A DNA stretch of 64,000 nucleotides, taken from positions 89,508 through 153,507 of the forward strand of contig JALRME010000053.1 in NCBI GenBank assembly GCA_026120035.1. The letters run 5' to 3'. Below the pieces are notes generated by a model that was not told where the DNA came from, did not search any database, and saw only the letters and a program-made list of their open reading frames with translations. The position numbers and the translations under genes were made by a program. Every line of letters starts with the position of its first letter. Position 1 is the first letter of the stretch. Source of the stretch: Coleophoma eucalyptorum. Its lineage: Eukaryota; Ascomycota; Leotiomycetes; Helotiales; Dermateaceae. Of the stretch, positions 46,030-56,428 are shown one piece after another.

Positions 46030-46254
46030 GTGGATTTCTATAAAGGAACAAACAATGCCCCAATGACAACCCGAGAGCCTATGCACGCCTTTAGATCTTG
46101 GCATTCGGAGAAGGATCATGTGAAGGCTGTTTTTTACGCAAGAACCAGCTATTTTAAAATCCCGGAGGAGGTATTCAAGGCTGCTGCAGAAAACTTTGAG
46201 CATGGAAGGGGAATAATAGAGATTCTGCTTCAGAGCCAGGGATGTATAGATTGA
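46030..46254 (+). pseudogene. Relic resembling fungal NACHT/ankyrin-protein repeats
   Basis: The frame includes FKIPEEVFKAAAENFEHGRG followed by IIEILLQSQG. This resembles a repeat unit often seen in fungal NLR-like proteins, roughly ITEEVVKAAAxN..GKEVMxLLL. Only about two units remain and no complete gene surrounds them. Judged by eye. Confidence 0.4.
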
Positions 46255-46611
46255 TCCGAACATTTCTATTTTGCTTGAAGCTGGAACAAAGCACCCATGG
46301 ATCATCATTTGGCCATCCATATAGTGGGGCAAACCGCCACCTCTATCATTGGATGGGTCGGACTCGCCCCATATGACATTTTAGTCACTGCGGGAAGGGG
46401 GGGGGCTAAGCAGTGAGCTAACGCGCTTACGGGGCGGTGCCCAACGACTTTAATTAATATGAATACGGTAGGAAAGACAAGACAGTCTTCATGTGCCCAC
46501 TTTCTCCAACTCTTAACCCCCGGTTATATTATATTCTACAGAGAGACAGCCGAGTCGAGCTGGCAATTCGAGTGTATTGGTCTATGTCAATCTCAGTGTT
46601 CTTCCACTTCG
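46255..46611. other. Promoter region of the Zn2Cys6 gene
   Basis: About 360 bases upstream of the regulator start, including a run of about 10 G near 46400. No gene seen. Confidence 0.4.
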
Positions 46612-48276
46612 ATGGCGAGAAAGGGAAGTTCCAAAGTCAGGACGGGTTGCTTTACATGCAAGTGCGTTGAACAGAGATTTGCCAATTGAAGAACGATAGC
46701 CAATAACCTCTGCAGAATCCGAAAGGTGAAGTGCGACGAAACTAAGCCAAACTGCCAGAAATGCAGTTGTACAGGGCGCAAGTGTGACGGATACCCCCCA
46801 AAAAGTCCAGGGGAATATTCCTGGTCGAATCTACTCAATGTCAGGCCAACCACTCTCGGCCTTTCGAGTGGGACTAGTAGCGACGAGGCCAGAGGATTGG
46901 ATTTCTTCCGTGGTGTTGTTGCGCCCGTCCTCTCTGGGCACTCTTCAAGCTATTTCTGGACTCAACTCGTCGCCCAGGTCGGCCAGCAAGAACCTGCAGT
47001 ACGCCATGCGGTAGTCGCCATTAGCTCCATGTACGAGCATATGAGTATTAAGCACCAAACCTCTCTGGAATTTCCCGAGGCCCGATTTGCCATTGGCCAA
47101 TACAACTTGGCGCTTAGGGAGCTGTCGTCCTGCGTGAAAGACGAGAGCATGGTAATCCTTGTGTGCATTCTCTTCATATGTATTGAGGCTCTACAGGAGA
47201 ATAAGCAGGCTGCCATTGCACATTGTCGGCATGGTATCATGATTCTCAATAAATGTGGCGGAAGCTCTGCTTGGGTACAAACCCACCTTCTACCAATATT
47301 CGTCCGCTTGAGTATCTTTCCATTCTTCTTCGGAGCAACTGCCAAAAGCTTCCCTTGCCTAGGCGATTTGGCCTCCAATATACCCACGTCTTTCACCACG
47401 CTTGATGAAAGTTGTTTTGCTCTGGATTTACTCGTTAGTCGCTCCATCCGACTTATTCGATCGGTTGATCCGTATCGACTAAAAACGACCAACGCTGCAT
47501 TTATTCCAGCTTCACTATATGAAGAACAATCTAGCCTTGAGTTATCTTTGGATGTATGGCAGGAACAATTCTCGAGTTTCAGAATCAAAACTCCACCACC
47601 TCGTGGTCTTGTGGGCTCTTATCTGATATTGCAGATGAAATATCTCGTTTCTAAGATTTGGCTGAACTCATCTTTCGAATGCAGCGAAATGGCTTACGAC
47701 AGACATCTTGATAGATTCCAACAACTCGTAGGCTTGGCACAACAAATTCTTCCACGGGAAACCAAAATGTCCAAAATAAATTCCAAACCAAAGTTTGTGT
47801 TTGAGATGGGTTACTTACCTCTTTTATACTTTGCGGTCATCAAATGTCGAGATCTTAAGATCCGCCTCATCACGTCAGATGCCATGAAGGCCATCTGTGT
47901 CCATCGCGAGAGTCTTTGGGATGCAGATTTGATGTATGCAGTTGGCCGACGAGTTATTGAGTTAGAGCATGGCATTAATCTGGAGACGACTTCTCTTGAA
48001 GACTCTTCTACTTTGGAATCTCAAATACCTCTCGATGAGTTGCGAATCAGAGATTCCGTTGTTACAAATGATATTAGAACCCGGCTAGATGAAAGCGGAC
48101 AAAGTATCACTCTGAGAAAAGTGTGCTTCCTTGTTTGGAGTCCTGGAGACGAAGTTAGTTCGGTGAACGAATGGGTTAAAATTAATCCAGAATGTCCTCT
48201 TGATTTGGCATCTCAAGAAACGAATTCAGCACCATTGATTGATCTATCCGGAATGATTAGTCCCTCATCGATGTAG
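46612..48276 (+). CDS. Zn2Cys6 fungal transcription factor
   Basis: Exons 46612-46661 and 46716-48276, with a 54 bp intron that splits the zinc finger, give 536 aa. The joined finger is CFTCKIRKVKCDETKPNCQK followed by CSCTGRKCDGY, a full Cx2Cx6Cx6Cx2Cx6C binuclear cluster near the N-terminus. The rest is a long helical region typical of the family (AVRHAVVAISSMYEHM, VILVCILFICIEAL, HCRHGIMIL). Such proteins are nuclear DNA-binding activators or repressors, often of nearby metabolic genes. It lies between the SDR genes and the RTA1-type gene and may control them; this is inference from position. Confidence 0.9.
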
Positions 48277-48743
48277 AAACTGGGTCACATATGTATCAAT
48301 AATACTCACCGATAAGTCAAATTAAATGAGTTCTGTTTGGAACTTTGACACAAAACCGTGAAACTCACTTCTGGCAATCAAATCTAACTCTACAGCCGCA
48401 GCCTTACAACTAGCAATATCGTGTCATTATTGGTAGAATGAATGACTAGGCCTATTGGTTTGAAATGCGACCATGAATTAATACTATAAGTACTTATTTG
48501 TATTTCTACTGGTAGAATCTTTCCTTCTAAATAGCAGTTTTCCTAGCCAGGTAAGAAGTGGAGAAGTGGAAATATGTTGATTGGCTACTTCGGACTTTTG
48601 CTACGGCTGGCTAGTCTTGCTGCGTAGCTTAGCATTAAATATAGTAGTGACATATGAAAGTGAGCTGAACTTATATACTCGCCTTGATACCCTTTAATCC
48701 CAAAATTCTCTTCAGCACCATTCCTTCACATATTCATTCCGTC
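48277..48743. other. Intergenic spacer
   Basis: About 470 bases; promoter of the RTA1-type gene. Nothing else seen. Confidence 0.5.
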
Positions 48744-50117
48744 ATGTTTAGTAAATATATGCTACTCTCCTTGACAGGCACTGTGATGGCAACTGCTCTA
48801 GCGACTCCTACCCCCACATCAACACTGAATACCGTAGCGACACAAGTACTACGGGAAAGAGCCACCATCACTGCCGGCGTCTCTACCAGCCCAGCAGTTT
48901 ACTTCCTTTCCACTGAAAAGATCACAATTCCAGGAGTTACGAATGGTCATGTCACGGTACCTGGGAAGACGATAGACATTGCCATACCAACTTGTATCCA
49001 GACCATAACACCCGATCCGAACGGATATCTCCCCCCTGGTACCTGCAATGCGATCTGGGACTACTATCCTAATTTCTCCGCTGCTATGGTATTTGCAATT
49101 TTGTTTGGCATTCTTACTCTTGTCCATGTATATCAAGCAATTATGAGTAAAAAAGTCCGTTTACAATATAGAGGTTCTTTCTGGACCTTCAAGAGTGCTA
49201 ATCAAGATATCAGAGGTTCTGCTGGGTCATTGTTATGGCCTGTGTTTGGGAAACTTGCGCCTTTACTTTCAGGGCTATTAGCACGCGATTTCAACAAAGT
49301 GTCGGTGTTTACCTTGTCTTTCAAATCTTTATCCTTTTGGCCCCACTATGTAAGGTTGCTCGATATTAATTACCTATGATGTAGATCATTCAACTGACAT
49401 GTGCTCTCAATATTAGGGGTTAATGCATTCGACTATATGGTATTGGGCAGGATGATATATTTCTTCGCCCCAACACGCTCGCTCTACTCGATGCCGGCCT
49501 CGACAATTGCAGCCGCTTTTGTATCACTTGATTTCATATCCTTTGTCATACAGCTGGTGGGTGGAAGTATGGCGGGCCCTACATCTTCAGCTGAAAAGCA
49601 ACTGAAAGCGATTCACATCTACATGTTCGGTATCGGCTTACAGGAATTCTTTATCCTTGTTTTTGTCGGAGTGGCTTTCAACTTCCAATGGCAAATGTCC
49701 CACTTGGTGAATAACGAAAAGGATAATGGTGGCCAAAAAGGATGGAGACGAGTATTATACACCCTCTATTTCTCCCTAGGCATGATTACGGTACGAACTC
49801 CTCCCTATGCATCATTTAGCAAACGGCCGTACTAATATCCAGTTCTACAATAGGTACGCATCCTTTTCCGCCTGATCGAGTTTTCGCGTGGATCGGATGT
49901 CTCAAATCCCTTGCTTACCTCCGAGACCTATTTCTATATTCTCGAGGCTGTTCCTATGTTCTTGGCCCTTTTATCTTTAAATGTCACTCATCCAGGGGCA
50001 ATCTTAATTGGCGTAGATTCTGAGATGCCAGGATTCTTTGCTACTCTTAGAGTCATGTATCTTAAAAAATCTTTTATTAAAGTCAGTAGCGAGAACGATG
50101 GACATGAATTTCTTTAG
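48744..50117 (+). CDS. RTA1-family lipid-translocating/exporter-like membrane protein
   Basis: Exons 48744-49154, 49214-49349, 49417-49790 and 49854-50117 give 394 aa. Intron choice is decided by the family sequence: exon 2 read in the correct frame gives RFCWVIVMACVWETCAFTFR and LVFQIFILLAPLWVNAFDYM. Exon 3 gives GRMIYFFAP, LDFISFVIQLVGGSMAG and the helix before LGMIT. Exon 4 gives VRILFRLIEFSRGSD and the ETYFYILEAVPMF helix. It starts with a signal-like peptide and a Thr/Ser-rich extracellular segment of about 90 residues, then seven membrane helices. RTA1-family proteins are linked to resistance to toxic compounds and lipid movement in yeast. Export of a local metabolite is possible but not shown. 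Confidence 0.9.
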
Positions 50118-51193
50118 AGATTTTGAAACAAGTTACGTAAAGGGTAGAAGGGGCGATCATGTGTGAGAGGAATATTGATATTGATGAGGATAAGAAAATT
50201 TCGGTTTTATGACGGAGCTGGGAGGAAAGATTTATTAGAGAGAAGTGACTGAGTTTTGATCTAGAAATCAATTACTGGAGGGTCAATAATCCCGACGCGT
50301 TGGGTTAACTCATTATGGGATTTCTGCACTATCCAGCAAATGCCCGTTTAGGATGTGGGAGTACAACAATATCAAAACACGCTTCGAAACCCTGTCAAGA
50401 ACTGCGCACAACATGGGGAGACCATCTTTTAACAATCTGCACACTTTGAGTGACCTAAACCTGTGGATTCTGTTGTATCTTAATAATTTCGATAGCTTAA
50501 CAGCTACCAGCGGTGAACCATCAAATCGACATGGAATTCTTGTGTACAATAATTCGATAGATGTGTAACAAAACCCTATTGTGTATAAGATAGCTATTTT
50601 TAATGTGGAGAAACATAACCATCCCGCAGGCGGGATCTTCAATTCCGATTCTGAAGCAATGTTCGCCGTAATAGAAAAATTGAGTAGAAAGTGGTGATTC
50701 CGCTGAAGCTTCCTGATTGTCTGTGGCGCCATTCGCAGGTACTCTTGGATATGGGCTTTAAAGGTTGGCTCCAGAAAGTAAGAGCAACCCCCCATGGTTA
50801 TGTATACTGGACCAACAACGTTTAAAACTGACGACGTATCTACAATTCCAAGTCGTTTGTGGGGCGTATAAGGGCGCGTGGCCCATAATCCTCGACGCAA
50901 TATATTCCACAACTAGAATTCAGTGACGGTCCCTTTAATTAGCTTCTCTGCGACAATTTAGCTCTTTCATTAATTATCTGTAATGGACTAATTATTAACA
51001 GTCATGTTCTAATTGTATAACCCACATCAAAGTTGGTGGGCTTTTTAAGGCAAAGTGCCCACCTAAAAGCCGGCCCTTGAAAGCACACTTATCCATAACT
51101 TCTTGGAACCACCACTGTTAACGAAAGCAGTAGCAAACCACTCGTGCAGCTCAACCCACTACCAGCGATTTCTTCAATCACACCAGGAAAAAA
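50118..51193. other. Intergenic region
   Basis: A minus-strand frame at 50912-50313 (199 codons) begins MWNILRRGLWATRPYTPHKR and contains YLRMAPQTIRKLQRNHHFLL. It looks coding-like for its first 95 residues, but I do not recognise it and its second half degenerates, so it may be a gene fragment. The region close to 51194 is the promoter of the deacetylase relic. Confidence 0.4.
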
Positions 51194-51590
51194 TGGCATT
51201 TACCGCCCTCTTCATCCTGCTCGCTCTCATTCTCATCGTCTTCCTTGTATAATCACCGAATCGTCGCTCTTACTCTGGACGATTGCCCATCCTCCGCAAC
51301 CTCCACCATGCTTGATTCGCTCAAAAAGAATAACTACAAGGCCACTTTCTTCATCATTAGGGATCAGATTCCCGGGTATGAGATATACTTCAAAGCATCC
51401 ATGACGAGGGTCATAAAGTGGGTAATCATGCCTGGAGTGATAAGAAGACCGTCTTACGACCACTCTCCCAAATCTAACGCAACTCCAATGGTTTGAAATA
51501 CCTCCGTCCAGGAGGAGGCTTTTTCGCTTGCAGGATGGTGGAAGTACTTAGAAGTATATCAATTTGCTATAGCGTCCAAACAAAATTATA
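51194..51590 (+). pseudogene. Polysaccharide (chitin) deacetylase pseudogene
   Basis: The sequence starts MAFTALFILLALILIVFLV, an anchor or signal helix, then stops. In another frame it reads RIVALTLDDCPSS and NNYKATFFIIRDQI. In a third it reads GNHAWSDKKTVLRPLSQI, a stop, and LKYLRPGGGFFACRM. These are the NodB-domain motifs in order: TxDD, the GNHxxxH region and RPPGG. The segment between helix and domain is missing, the frame changes twice, and the H-rich motif is degraded. NodB enzymes remove acetyl groups from chitin or other polysaccharides; this copy is not functional. Confidence 0.75.
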
Positions 51591-52252
51591 CGAGCTAGAG
51601 AACTTCGTAGTTGAAGTGTAAGGGCACAGGCAGATCAAAGGCAGGATAGAGTTTCCAATGTCCTAGATTATCCAGTCAGTCAGTTCGGGCTCTTACAGTC
51701 GTATTCTGAGAGAATGAATTGAACTACCTTAACCACTTCTGTCCAATATTACAGTATCTACACTTGTGTGTGGTAGGGATTTCAGAAATCACATGATGAG
51801 ATAGATGATTTTCCGGTCCGAAAGCTTATTTATTTACGATAAGGTACCGCTCAGTCATTCGTTGAGATAGAGTACTAGCTGTACTGTTAATACAAAATTC
51901 TATAAAAAAAAAACTCTTACTATTTCTTAAATTTTTATAATACATTACTACTTGTACCACTATATTAAGGTTAACCCTAAGTTTAACTACTATAGTAGGA
52001 TAGATGTATGTCGTCGAAACGCACGGTAAATAGCATTCACTTTCGAAGAAGGGTGAAAAATAGTAGAGTATGTCCATTAGACAAAGCACCACTACGGCTC
52101 TTCTTTCAACGGGATGTCGGTAAAACTGCCAACAATTTTGCGGTTCATTTCGCTTAGGATGCGTCTCTTGTGAACCATGCGCTCGATGTCGTACCACGTG
52201 GTTTTCGTAACATCGACAAACATCGCACACGACTGCGCGACTACGAACTATC
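51591..52252. other. Intergenic region
   Basis: No gene seen. It holds an A-run at 51905-51914 and a 19 bp match (gatcaaaggcaggatagag, 51634) to the copia relic near 33191, perhaps a small retrotransposon remnant. Confidence 0.45.
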
Positions 52253-53657
52253 ATGTCTGTACTAGGACCCATCGACCCGTCGTCGGTTCAAAAAGAGGAT
52301 CAGAAGGAAGCAGCATGGATCGTTCGGAAACTCGTAGGGGTAAGTGCCTTGCTCTATTTACTCGAATGATGTCACGAGCTTACCGATATTGCAGTCAATG
52401 ACTGGGCGGATTGTCGTCTCTACCTATGAGTCTCTACGAGCAACAGGCACCTCGGTCGTCTGCCTCTCACCCTGGGGAGATTCTTCTCCTCTCCTCCTCC
52501 CATGCATCCGATTTCGCGATCTAGTGGTACATACCGTCGTGGCAGCAACGGGTGGCACGGCAGCTGTGGCCGCACCCGTCATGGGACCAATCTCAGATAT
52601 GGTTGTAAATTCAATCGGAGATACGATCCTCGTTGAACTCGGTCTCCACGCGGGGTTTGAAGCTGCTGTCTGGGCAGGTAACGAAGCGTTTATCGACGAG
52701 CCAATGAAGAAAATCATACCAGCACATGATGCGAGCCTTGTCACGTCCGGCGTGAAAATATTGACCATCACGTTGAAGTACAAGCATACAGTAGAGGATG
52801 CACAGCTCGGCTTTTTCAGAAGCTCAACGCATGCTGACCCGAGCCTTTTTGCGAGTGTGGGCGACTACCTCGCCGTGGAGAAAGGGTGGTTCAGTCCCTA
52901 TCTATTTGCGAGTGCAAGAAGGCCAGTCATTCCGAGGACGATGAAACCTGACATTGTCTTCTGTCATGGACCTTTCTTGTCTGGCGACTATCTCGTTGGG
53001 GAGACGCTTGTTGCGCAGAGCGCGAAGGTGCTCCATCTTTGCGATTCACCACCTCGTGCAGAAAGCGCAGTTTCTCCTCCGCCGCAGACATCGTTAAAAG
53101 GCCTCAAAGACAAACTTAAAGCCTCTAAGATGAATGACAAGCTTGCAACCTTGATGCATCCTTCTTCTGATCCACCAGCATTAGCGCATTCACGAACCTC
53201 ATCCCCACCCCCAACTCTACAGGCAATAGTGCCCCGGCCCCGCCGACTGGCTGTTGTTCTTCTCGGATTGAAGCCCCATCGGCTTGGAATGTGGACATCC
53301 TCTGCGAGACCCGGTGAGTCCATACTGCAGTATACACTCCTGAACGGTGCACCAACGATTATACTACCCGCTCTTGCAGGGGCGCCGTTGATTGCATGGA
53401 ACACTCTTACCCTCAATCAAATTCACGCGAAACGAGACAAATACAATGGCATTGTATGCATACTATTCGAGTATATTTCGTTATGCGTTGATTGGGCTCG
53501 CGTCACTGTCGGCGACGAGGACGAGGAGCGGAAGAAAGCTGTTCGTGATGCTTTGGAACTAGTCGTCGCTGCAGCTGCGCAAAGCTTTGATAGCAAGCAG
53601 GTTAAGAAGAATATAGATCTAGATCGTGCTGGCATTGTTATCTATCGAATCCTTTGA
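52253..53657 (+). CDS. Conserved-looking protein of unknown function
   Basis: Exons 52253-52339 and 52395-53657, with a 55 bp GTAAGT..GCAG intron, give 449 aa. The short first exon (MSVLGPIDPSSVQKEDQKEA) supplies an ATG that fits the frame. The protein has an Ala/Gly-rich hydrophobic stretch near residue 95-115 (VVAATGGTAAVAAPVMGP), a globular middle part (DIVFCHGPFLSGDYLVGETL), a Ser/Pro-rich linker, then a long C-terminal part. I recognise no domain or motif. Composition and the clean splice suggest a real expressed gene. It lies between degenerate genes yet is itself intact over its whole length. Confidence 0.65.
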
Positions 53658-53861
53658 AAGGGCATGGTTAGCATAGTTGCCCGATAGGTTTGATCGTGGC
53701 TAAAAACGAAGATTTTGTAATAGGTCTAGTATTCGTCTCTAGTTATGTCAGGAGATTAGTTATGTACATATAGCTCTTTGGTTAGCGCGGGTGCCTGAGG
53801 CACTGAAGGCCGCAACCCTAACCCTGTAGCTGCCGGCAGTTCAAAACCTCCCTAGAATCTA

Positions 53862-53960
53862 GTTTCGCTACCCGCTTTTAGCACTGCTATTCTCGGTATT
53901 GCATCTTACACCATGTACTTTCTGATTGTTGAGACGAAGGGATTGACCTTGGAAGAGTAA
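53862..53960 (+). pseudogene. C-terminal remnant of an MFS sugar transporter
   Basis: The frame ending at the TAA of 53958-53960 reads ILGIASYTMYFLIVETKGLT followed by LEE. The PETKG(L/R)(T/S)LEE signature closes the last helix of sugar transporters of the major facilitator superfamily. Nothing upstream continues the protein, so this is a fragment left by deletion. Confidence 0.65.
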
Positions 53961-54313
53961 AAGCTCACTTTTCTATTGTACTGGTTTTTGTACATAGAGT
54001 TGGCGCTATTTTTCGATAAGAAGATTGAGAATCTATGATTTCAACCGCTCTTGACAAGAAATTCGAGCACAATTATTCTGCGACGATCGGCATGTTACAA
54101 GCTCTCTTGCTTTAACCTTGACCGGCAGTGAACGAATACGAAAGTTAACGAATACGAAGAGCCTCGGCGGCCTAGGATCCTGATCCTAATTCGGCTATTG
54201 TGGATTGGCTCTGGGGGTTTTATCTTACAGTATATGATCAATGCGATTCATTTTCTTCCAACTTTTCTTTTTCTTTCTCTAGGATAAATAACGTCGAAAC
54301 AAAATATAAAATA
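53961..54313. other. Promoter region of the P450 gene
   Basis: About 350 bases. A cgaatacgaa word occurs twice near 54132 and 54148. No gene seen. Confidence 0.4.
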
Positions 54314-56149
54314 ATGGAGTTTCTGATCGAGAAGCTGTCTTCCAATATCAGGGGGATCGACCCGTTGGTCGGCACGATCGTTCTTGTGGTTTCTATATAT
54401 TTGCTCCGGTGTTTTCTTTCACGAGGTCAAGATATGAGCCATATACCTCTTGCAGGAGAGGCATTGGGTTCTAGAAGAAAGAGGTTGGCAGAATATTCGT
54501 CTAGGGCGGGTAAAGCGAAGTCTATGTTTCGCGAAGAATATCTAAAGGTGGAGGAATCAGCCCATACCATACTGCTATTCTTTCTAGAAATTGTGAGCTG
54601 ATTTAAACCACAGAATAAATCGATTTGGCGTGTAGAAACCTTGGATGGTAAATAGAATCTCCTGGTTTTATCAGATACAAGGCTGACTATGTGCTACTAG
54701 GCGATCATGTCCAGATCCCTCCGCAATTCTTGGACGATATCAAAGGGAGGAAGGATGATGAAGTCAGCAATCTTGCTGCACTTGACATTGTAGGTCTTTG
54801 CTCTGCCGGTGTAGCTTTTCCAGATCCGATACTAATCTTATGTAATCAGCTTGTTCAAAAGAAATATACAAAACTGGACTCCACTAGTGAAATGATGAAC
54901 CACCTGGTGAAATCCGACCTTACAACATCCTTGAGTAAGTCATAATCGGGCTTGAAACTTGTAAATACAAATACTAACAAAGCGGAACAGATAGAATAAG
55001 TCCTCGACTAGGTATTGCCGCCGAGGAAGCTGTAAAATCGGAAATGCCCGCATGTGAGGATTGGACCGCCCTCAAAGTGAACGATATACTGGTCCGAATT
55101 ATTGCAATAGTGTCTGGGTACATCTTCCTCGGTCCTGACCTTTGTCGAGATGAGGAATATATCTCTCTTTCCACTGGATACACCACTGATGCCTTCACTT
55201 GTGTCTTTATCTTGAGTGCACTCCCACCTTGGCTGAGACACGCTGCAAAGTGGGCCATACCACATTATTACAAAATTGGTAGCTATCAAAGGCGTGTTCG
55301 CAAGTTTCTAGGACCGATTATTCGAGAACGGAGGGCTGCCATGTTGAGCCCTGAATATGAGGCCCCCGCTGATCTGCTACAGTGGACAATAAACAAGGCG
55401 CATAAGTGGCCCGAGATTAAATCTGATGATGATATCTCACAGATGCAGCTGCGTCTCAGTCTTGCCGCTATTCATACAACATCAACAACAAGCACTGCTC
55501 TGTAAGTATTCCTGTCAACACAAAACGAAATCGTGAGCATCCGTGTATTAACAGAGAATACAGCCTCTATGATCTGGTTACTATTCCAGGTCTCATTCAA
55601 GAATTACGCGCGGAGATAGAAGACGTCTTGGCAAAATATGATGGAGCTCTGAGCAACAAAGCGCTCTATGACATGAAGCTACTCGATAGTGTCATGAAGG
55701 AAAGCCAGCGCATGAACCCACTAGGTCTCACTGGATTTACTCGTATGACCACAGACAAAGGAATTACACTACCAGATGGTTCATACGTTCCTCCACATAC
55801 ATACATGGAGGCACCTATTGAAGCAATTCACCGCGACCCTAAAATCCACGAGAATGCTGACACATTCGATCCGTACAGATTCTATAATATGAGAAAGAAG
55901 GATGAAGATGCTGGAAAGCATCAGTTCGTGTCGCTTGGAACTGACGTTCTCAGTTTCGGAATTGGGAGGCATGCTTGTCCTGGTCGATTCTTCGCAGCTA
56001 ACGAGATCAAATTGATTATGATTAACATGATAAAAACTTTCGATATAGAGCAGATGGAAAAGGGGCCGAGATATGCCAACATTTCGTATAGCATTGTCAA
56101 CTCTGCGGATCCCTCGAAAGAACTGCTTTTCAAGAGGGTGAAGGCTTAA
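54314..56149 (+). CDS. Cytochrome P450 (ent-kaurene oxidase-like group)
   Basis: Exons 54314-54547, 54614-54647, 54701-54789, 54850-54934, 54991-55501 and 55555-56149 give 515 aa, a normal P450 length. The 34-base second exon is needed: it joins YLK-NKSIWRVETLDG-DHVQIPP across introns that otherwise contain stops. A membrane anchor lies at about residues 18-37 (PLVGTIVLVVSIYLLRCFL). The I-helix reads LAAIHTTSTTS, the K-helix KESQR, and the heme loop FGIGRHACPGRFFA with Cys459. The AAIHTT form of the I-helix and CPGRFFAANEIK are common in the fungal group that includes ent-kaurene oxidase. It would act at the ER with a reductase; substrate unknown. Confidence 0.9.
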
Positions 56150-56253
56150 GCATATTAGGTTGCTTATTGATTGCATCAAGGTCATTTTTATAATAAATAT
56201 AGAGTTAGGCCGGTTTGAAGGTGTCTTTTGAAAGAAGTTCCACAGGTAATAAA

Positions 56254-56324
56254 GGGACATAGTTTAACTGGTAAAACTGCGATTTTGCATATCTTTATTT
56301 CAGGATCGAGTCCTGATGTCTCCA
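56254..56324 (+). tRNA. Degenerate mitochondrial-type tRNA-Ala(UGC) (nuclear copy)
   Basis: The arms are recognisable: acceptor GGGACA/TGTCTCC with one base missing, a D arm with AACTGGT, an anticodon loop TTTGCAT (anticodon TGC), a T arm TCAGG/CCTGA around ATCGAGT, and discriminator A. The AT-rich style is that of fungal mitochondrial tRNAs. Probably not functional in the nucleus. Confidence 0.65.
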
Positions 56325-56355
56325 TATAATAAATATTATTTATTATATATTAAAA

Positions 56356-56428
56356 GCCCGAGAAGCTCAATTGGTTGAGCGGAACTCTGAAGATGTTTAG
56401 ATTATAAATTCGAATCTTATCTTGGGCA
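56356..56428 (+). tRNA. Degenerate mitochondrial-type tRNA-Phe(GAA) (nuclear copy)
   Basis: A 73-base cloverleaf: acceptor GCCCGAG/CTTGGGC, D arm GCTC..GAGC with AATTGGTT, anticodon loop CTGAAGA (anticodon GAA), T loop TTCGAAT and discriminator A. The anticodon and T stems each carry a mismatch. It follows the tRNA-Ala copy after 31 AT-rich bases, the order found downstream of rnl in many ascomycete mitochondrial genomes. Confidence 0.7.

Noticed and set aside
50313..50912. 199-codon minus-strand frame as a gene
   Set aside because: First half looks coding-like but no family is recognised and the second half loses coding character; kept only as a note in the spacer entry.
53811..53825. Telomere-like ccctaaccct
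   Set aside because: Fewer than two TTAGGG units; chance is enough and there is no longer array nearby.
53776..53858. tRNA-like or SINE-like segment: box A-like tagctctttgg and box B-like gttcaaaacc
   Set aside because: No acceptor stem can be paired and the anticodon arm has a mismatch and no T33; the resemblance is limited to the two short boxes.
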